A stretch of 8,354 bases of DNA from Candidatus Enterousia merdequi. GTDB taxonomy: Bacteria > Pseudomonadota > Alphaproteobacteria > Rs-D84. The translations under genes and the position numbers were made by a program. The stretch lies in assembly GCA_018065345.1 (NCBI GenBank), contig JAGHTM010000137.1:1-8354 (forward strand), given 5' to 3'. How positions within the stretch are numbered: position 1 is the stretch's first letter; each line of letters starts with the position of its first letter. A model generated the notes under the pieces. The model searched no databases. It was given only the letters and a program-made list of their open reading frames with translations, and had not been told where the DNA came from. This document shows positions 5,344 through 8,354 of this stretch, in pieces.

Positions 5344-6612
5344 TTACTGATTCATTGAATTAAAGAAATCTTCATTCGTTTTTGTCAATCGTAATTTATC
5401 CAGCAAGAATTCCATTGCTTCCAATGTTCCCATAGGATTTATTATACGACGCAAAACATACATTTTTGACAATGTATCTTTTGATACCAACAAATCTTCT
5501 TTGCGTGTGCCAGATTTAGTTATATCAATAGCAGGATAAACACGTTTATCAGATAATTTTCTGTCTAAAATAATTTCGCTGTTACCTGTTCCTTTGAATT
5601 CTTCAAAAACAACTTCGTCCATTTTAGAACCTGTATCTATCAAAGCAGTTGCGATAATAGTCAAAGAACCACCACCTTCGATATTACGTGCAGCACCAAA
5701 GAAACGCTTTGGGCGTTGTAAAGCATAAGCATCAACACCACCTGTTAATACTTTACCACTTGATGGAACAACAGTATTATATGCACGACCTAATCTTGTT
5801 ATAGAATCTAATAAAATAACAACATCTTGACCTGCTTCGACTAAACGTTTTGCTTTTTCAATAACCATTTCTGCTACTTGGATATGACGTGTTGCAGGTT
5901 CATCAAATGTAGAAGAAATAACTTCACCACGAACACTGCGTTGCATATCAGTAACTTCTTCTGGACGCTCATCAATCAACAAAACTATCAGTTTAACTTC
6001 TGGATAATTTGTCGCAATAGAATGTGCAATATTCTGCAACATAACTGTTTTACCAGTTCTTGGAGGAGCAACTATCAAAGAACGTTGACCTTTACCAGTT
6101 GGAGAAATCAAATCAATTACACGTGCAGATAAATTACGCCCTTTGTCCGTATCATTTTCAACTTCCATTTTTAATTTTTCATCTGGATAAAGTGGTGTCA
6201 TATCGTCAAAAGATACACGATGGCGCAACTTTTCAGGATCTTCACCATTTACACGTTCAATTGTTTCCAAAGCAAAATAACGTTCAGATTCATTTTGAGG
6301 TGCTTGGATTTGACCTTCTACATAATCACCAGTTTTAAGACCGTATTTCTTTATTAAATTTGGAGATACATATAAATCATCTGGTCCTGCTAAATAATTA
6401 CTTTCTGGAGCACGCAAAAATCCAAAACCATCTGTCATACGCTCTAAGACACCATCACCAATCAAAGTGATAGATTTATCAGCAGCATAAACACGCATAA
6501 CAGCAAAACGTAATTGTTGAACATTTAATTGTGCAGGATTTTCAATCCCCATATCTTCAGCCATCTTCAACAATTGTTGAGGCGACTTTGTTTTTAATTC
6601 ATTTACATGCAT
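5344..6612 (-). CDS. rho: Transcription termination factor Rho
   Basis: 422 aa, close to the 419 of the E. coli protein and lacking the large N-terminal insertions seen in some lineages. Rho is a hexameric RNA-dependent ATPase/helicase that loads on C-rich nascent RNA and stops transcription. In order: Rho_N helical domain (about 1-45), cold-shock-like RNA-binding domain with RNP1-type DGFGFLR (61-67), Walker A APPRTGKT (182-189), Walker B VVILLDS (264-270), Q-loop LTGGVDA (289-295) and R-loop GGGSLTIIATAL (313-324). All key motifs are intact. The start at 6612 is preceded by AAAAAGG seven T residues upstream of ATG. It has its own promoter and an intrinsic terminator and appears to be monocistronic. 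Confidence 0.98.
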   Translation of the reverse strand: MHVNELKTKSPQQLLKMAEDMGIENPAQLNVQQLRFAVMRVYAADKSITLIGDGVLERMTDGFGFLRAPESNYLAGPDDLYVSPNLIKKYGLKTGDYVEGQIQAPQNESERYFALETIERVNGEDPEKLRHRVSFDDMTPLYPDEKLKMEVENDTDKGRNLSARVIDLISPTGKGQRSLIVAPPRTGKTVMLQNIAHSIATNYPEVKLIVLLIDERPEEVTDMQRSVRGEVISSTFDEPATRHIQVAEMVIEKAKRLVEAGQDVVILLDSITRLGRAYNTVVPSSGKVLTGGVDAYALQRPKRFFGAARNIEGGGSLTIIATALIDTGSKMDEVVFEEFKGTGNSEIILDRKLSDKRVYPAIDITKSGTRKEDLLVSKDTLSKMYVLRRIINPMGTLEAMEFLLDKLRLTKTNEDFFNSMNQ

Positions 6613-6670
6613 AAAAAAACCTTTTTGTGAAAATGCAACCAGAGAATTCCAGTGCTTTGTGATACGTTAT

Positions 6671-6699
6671 ACTATAACAAAAAAACAACAAAAAGTCAA
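6671..6699 (-). promoter_or_regulatory. Sigma70-type promoter of rho
   Basis: On the minus strand, -35 TTGACT (6699-6694), 17-bp spacer and -10 TATAGT (6676-6671). Initiation near 6664 leaves a leader of about 50 nt before the rho ATG. A 23-bp palindrome ends 12 bp upstream of the -35. Confidence 0.75.
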
Positions 6700-6711
6700 G
6701 CGTCTAAACGA

Positions 6712-6734
6712 ATGTGACCCGAATCGGGTCACAT
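6712..6734. terminator. Perfect 23-bp palindrome between the 39-aa gene and rho; terminator or operator
   Basis: Symmetric about base 6723: ATGTGACCCGA, one central base, then its complement TCGGGTCACAT. As RNA it forms a stem of about 10 bp with a three-base loop. Downstream of the 39-aa gene on the minus strand it is followed by TTCGTTT, and on the plus strand by AAATCTTTT, so neither direction has the clean U run seen at the other terminators here. Its place 22 nt after the small gene's stop favours a terminator. Its place just upstream of the rho -35 and its perfect symmetry would also fit a dimeric regulator's operator. Confidence 0.5.
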
Positions 6735-6755
6735 AAATCTTTTGAAAAAAGCGAC

Positions 6756-6875
6756 TTATTTCTCAGAACCGAAATTTGGCCCTAAACGTTTTGCTAATTC
6801 AGTTTGTATCAGAGAACGTTTTGCAGTTTCTTCCGCCTTTTTCTTACCTTTCTTAAAAGATTCCGTATTAGCCAT
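6756..6875 (-). CDS. 39-aa lysine-rich basic peptide, function unknown
   Basis: A 40-codon gene starting MANTESFKKGKKKAEETAKR, followed by SLIQTELAKRLGPNFGSEK and TAA. Coding is supported by AAAGG 7-8 nt before ATG and by a promoter with consensus hexamers and a short leader directly upstream. The product has eight Lys and two Arg against five Glu (net about +5), no hydrophobic segment and no signal peptide, so it is probably cytoplasmic; the middle should be helical and the end flexible. A nucleic-acid or ribosome-associated role fits the composition, but I do not recognise the family. It lies between ompA-type and rho genes on the same strand with its own signals. Confidence 0.6.
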   Translation of the reverse strand: MANTESFKKGKKKAEETAKRSLIQTELAKRLGPNFGSEK

Positions 6876-6894
6876 TTTACAACCTTTTACGTTT

Positions 6895-6920
6895 TATCTC
6901 TCTGCTGATTTAGAGAGATA
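6895..6920. promoter_or_regulatory. Inverted repeat at the transcription start of the 39-aa gene
   Basis: Arms TATCTCTC (6895-6902) and GAGAGATA (6913-6920) are perfectly complementary around a 10-base loop. The right arm abuts the -10 box and covers the expected transcription start, so the mRNA would begin with or just inside this hairpin, about 20 nt before the Shine-Dalgarno. Either an operator or a 5' stabilising or regulatory stem-loop; the sequence does not decide. Confidence 0.55.
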
Positions 6921-6959
6921 TTATACCAAATATATTTTTTTGTCAAGTATATTTGTCAA
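6920..6959 (-). promoter_or_regulatory. Promoter of the 39-aa gene with two TTGACA boxes
   Basis: On the minus strand, consensus TTGACA at 6946-6941 and consensus TATAAT at 6925-6920, but with a 15-bp spacer rather than 17. A second TTGACA at 6959-6954 lies 13 bp further upstream and could pair with the TATATT at 6934-6929 (19-bp spacer). The region follows the stop of the OmpA-family gene by about 14 nt, with no intrinsic terminator between. Confidence 0.65.
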
Positions 6960-6972
6960 TGTTTTTATTTTT

Positions 6973-8343
6973 TTATTCACAATCCTCACAAACAGACTCT
7001 TCGCCATATTCTTCTACAACAATTGGTGCTGGTTTTGGTTGTTCTGTATAATGAACTTCTTTGACAACACGAACACGACGATTATCTGCATTAGGTGTAT
7101 TATTTGGGGTTTTTACCTTTAAATCTTCTTCCCCAGCAGATACAGCGATAATTTGTGATGAAGGAATGCCATATTCAATCAACATTTTTTGTACTGCTTC
7201 TGCACGACGGCCACCCAAAGCATAATTATAAGAATTAGACCCAGCAGTATCAGTATGTCCAACAACAGAAACTTTTACATTTTTGTTTGCTTGTGTTGTT
7301 TCTGCTAGTTTTCTGATTAAATCTTCATATTCTGGTTTAATAGAAGATTTATCAAAATCAAATCTGACTTCAAAAATTTCTTCCATTACATGTTGTTTTG
7401 GTTCCAGTGGAATTTGTTGAACTTTGATTACTGTTTTTTCACCAGTTGCCATTTCATCTAATCTGGCATTTATCGCAGCCAACTCCGCACGCATTGCTGT
7501 CATTGCTTGAATAAATTCATCACGCGATACATAATCTGCACAATTTCCATCAGGACAATTTCCTGTCACAGTATCATCACCACCATAAATGTTCTGATTA
7601 AACACCATTGGTTGTTGAGATACAGGAACTGGTTGAATCAAATTTGATGGGATATTTACATTATTAACAATAACAACACCTTCACGAGAACGAGAAGCAC
7701 CAACCATTGCACTCAAACGACGCGTTTCTGGATAATACTTTTCTTCTTGTGGTTGTTTTGGTGTTAAATTTTCAGATTTAACATGTGTAGGAGATAAAAC
7801 TTTACCGTTATCACAATCTTTCAACGTTTGTAAAGTTGCGATAAAACGTTTTTTACATTCTTGCGATGTTGCATATTGACCACTTGCCCCAGCAGAAATC
7901 CAACAATCAAATTTTGCTTGTGCTTCTGCAACAAGTTGTGGTTGTGTTTCAGCTGCATCATTTTGTAATTCTGATATTAAATCATTATAAGCGGTATAAA
8001 TTTCAAATCTTTCTGTTTCATCATCTATAGTCCAAGAATCCAAACTTTCTGGCAAAGGTGCTTCGCCTGAAAAGGCACTAACTGCTTTTTGCGCGAACAA
8101 TTCAGCAATATCTGGATACCCACTAGTATAAGCATTATAAACAGAATATGAACGATAATTCATAGCCAATTGATTCAAGAAAGAATCTTGATGAGGCGCA
8201 TCTTCAACACTTAAACTTTCAATATAATCTACAGTTGGAGTGTTATAAGTGACATTATCAACATTTGTTCCAGAACCAGCACATCCAGACAACACAACTG
8301 TTGCAAGTATTGCTAACAAAGACACATTTCTTTTATTTCTCAT
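6973..8343 (-). CDS. OmpA-family (Pal-like) outer-membrane lipoprotein
   Basis: 456 aa. Residues 1-20 are a lipoprotein signal with lipobox LSGC, so Cys21 would be lipidated. Residues about 45-180 form an alpha-helical domain of the kind found in alphaproteobacterial OmpA-family lipoproteins (SFLNQLAMNYRSYSVYNAYT, then AELFAQKAVSAFSGE). About 185-270 is a linker with GNCPDGNC, and about 273-300 a probable coiled coil. About 323-430 is the OmpA peptidoglycan-binding domain: EVRFDFDKSSI, VVGHTDTAGSNSYNYALGGRRAE and ADNRRVRV. It should tether the outer membrane to the cell wall through meso-diaminopimelate. A 26-residue acidic/proline tail follows, ending VCEDCE. Cysteines other than the lipidated one are at 147, 163, 177, 263, 268, 452 and 455. 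Start supported by AGGAA 6 nt upstream; its promoter lies outside the window. Longer than classical Pal (about 170 aa), so not pal itself. Confidence 0.93.
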   Translation of the reverse strand: MRNKRNVSLLAILATVVLSGCAGSGTNVDNVTYNTPTVDYIESLSVEDAPHQDSFLNQLAMNYRSYSVYNAYTSGYPDIAELFAQKAVSAFSGEAPLPESLDSWTIDDETERFEIYTAYNDLISELQNDAAETQPQLVAEAQAKFDCWISAGASGQYATSQECKKRFIATLQTLKDCDNGKVLSPTHVKSENLTPKQPQEEKYYPETRRLSAMVGASRSREGVVIVNNVNIPSNLIQPVPVSQQPMVFNQNIYGGDDTVTGNCPDGNCADYVSRDEFIQAMTAMRAELAAINARLDEMATGEKTVIKVQQIPLEPKQHVMEEIFEVRFDFDKSSIKPEYEDLIRKLAETTQANKNVKVSVVGHTDTAGSNSYNYALGGRRAEAVQKMLIEYGIPSSQIIAVSAGEEDLKVKTPNNTPNADNRRVRVVKEVHYTEQPKPAPIVVEEYGEESVCEDCE

Positions 8344-8354
8344 TTCAGATTCCT

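Noticed and set aside
6742..7122. A 126-codon plus-strand frame over the 39-aa gene and the OmpA tail
   Set aside because: It lies antisense to two better-supported genes, runs through their promoter and dyad, and has a Phe-rich low-complexity translation typical of the reverse of A/T-rich DNA.
1..8354. tRNA, rRNA or replication origin
   Set aside because: No cloverleaf ending in CCA-type arms, no rRNA-like conserved stretch and no DnaA-box cluster was seen on either strand by eye.

Overview
This AT-rich window most likely comes from an uncultured, host-associated alphaproteobacterium with a Gram-negative envelope. The signs are a YadA-type trimeric autotransporter, an OmpA/Pal-type lipoprotein, a dTDP-rhamnose pathway enzyme, a standard Rho factor, and stop codons that are nearly all TAA (one TAG, no TGA). 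The lineage is inferred from protein style, not from a marker gene.

Layout. Positions 1-32 hold a terminator and 60-2069 (minus) a trimeric autotransporter adhesin. The gap 2070-2450 is the most unusual part. It carries the adhesin promoter, a perfect 21-bp inverted repeat with arms 131 bp apart, and on the plus strand what looks like the remnant of a second, divergent adhesin gene: a decayed promoter and leader running straight into the last codons and a terminator. Next comes rmlC/rfbC (2451-3008, minus). Divergent from it is a two-gene plus-strand operon (3137-4952): a secreted eight-cysteine protein of unknown function overlapping by 8 nt an arginase-family hydrolase. Convergent with that operon is an overlapping pair of tiny minus-strand genes (4949-5294) that looks like a phage Rz/Rz1 spanin cassette with no phage around it. 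Then follow rho (5344-6612, minus) with its own promoter and terminator, a 39-codon gene for a lysine-rich peptide (6756-6875, minus) behind a promoter with consensus hexamers, and an OmpA-family lipoprotein (6973-8343, minus).

Shared theme. Apart from Rho and the hydrolase, most products act at the cell envelope: adhesion, surface polysaccharide precursor, periplasmic disulfide-rich protein, possible membrane-spanning lysis pair, and peptidoglycan tether. The strongest leads are the inverted repeat that includes the adhesin -10 box with the -35 just inside it (a candidate invertible on/off switch), the ghost adhesin next to it, the orphan spanin-like pair, and the unrecognised 39-aa gene with its dyad elements.
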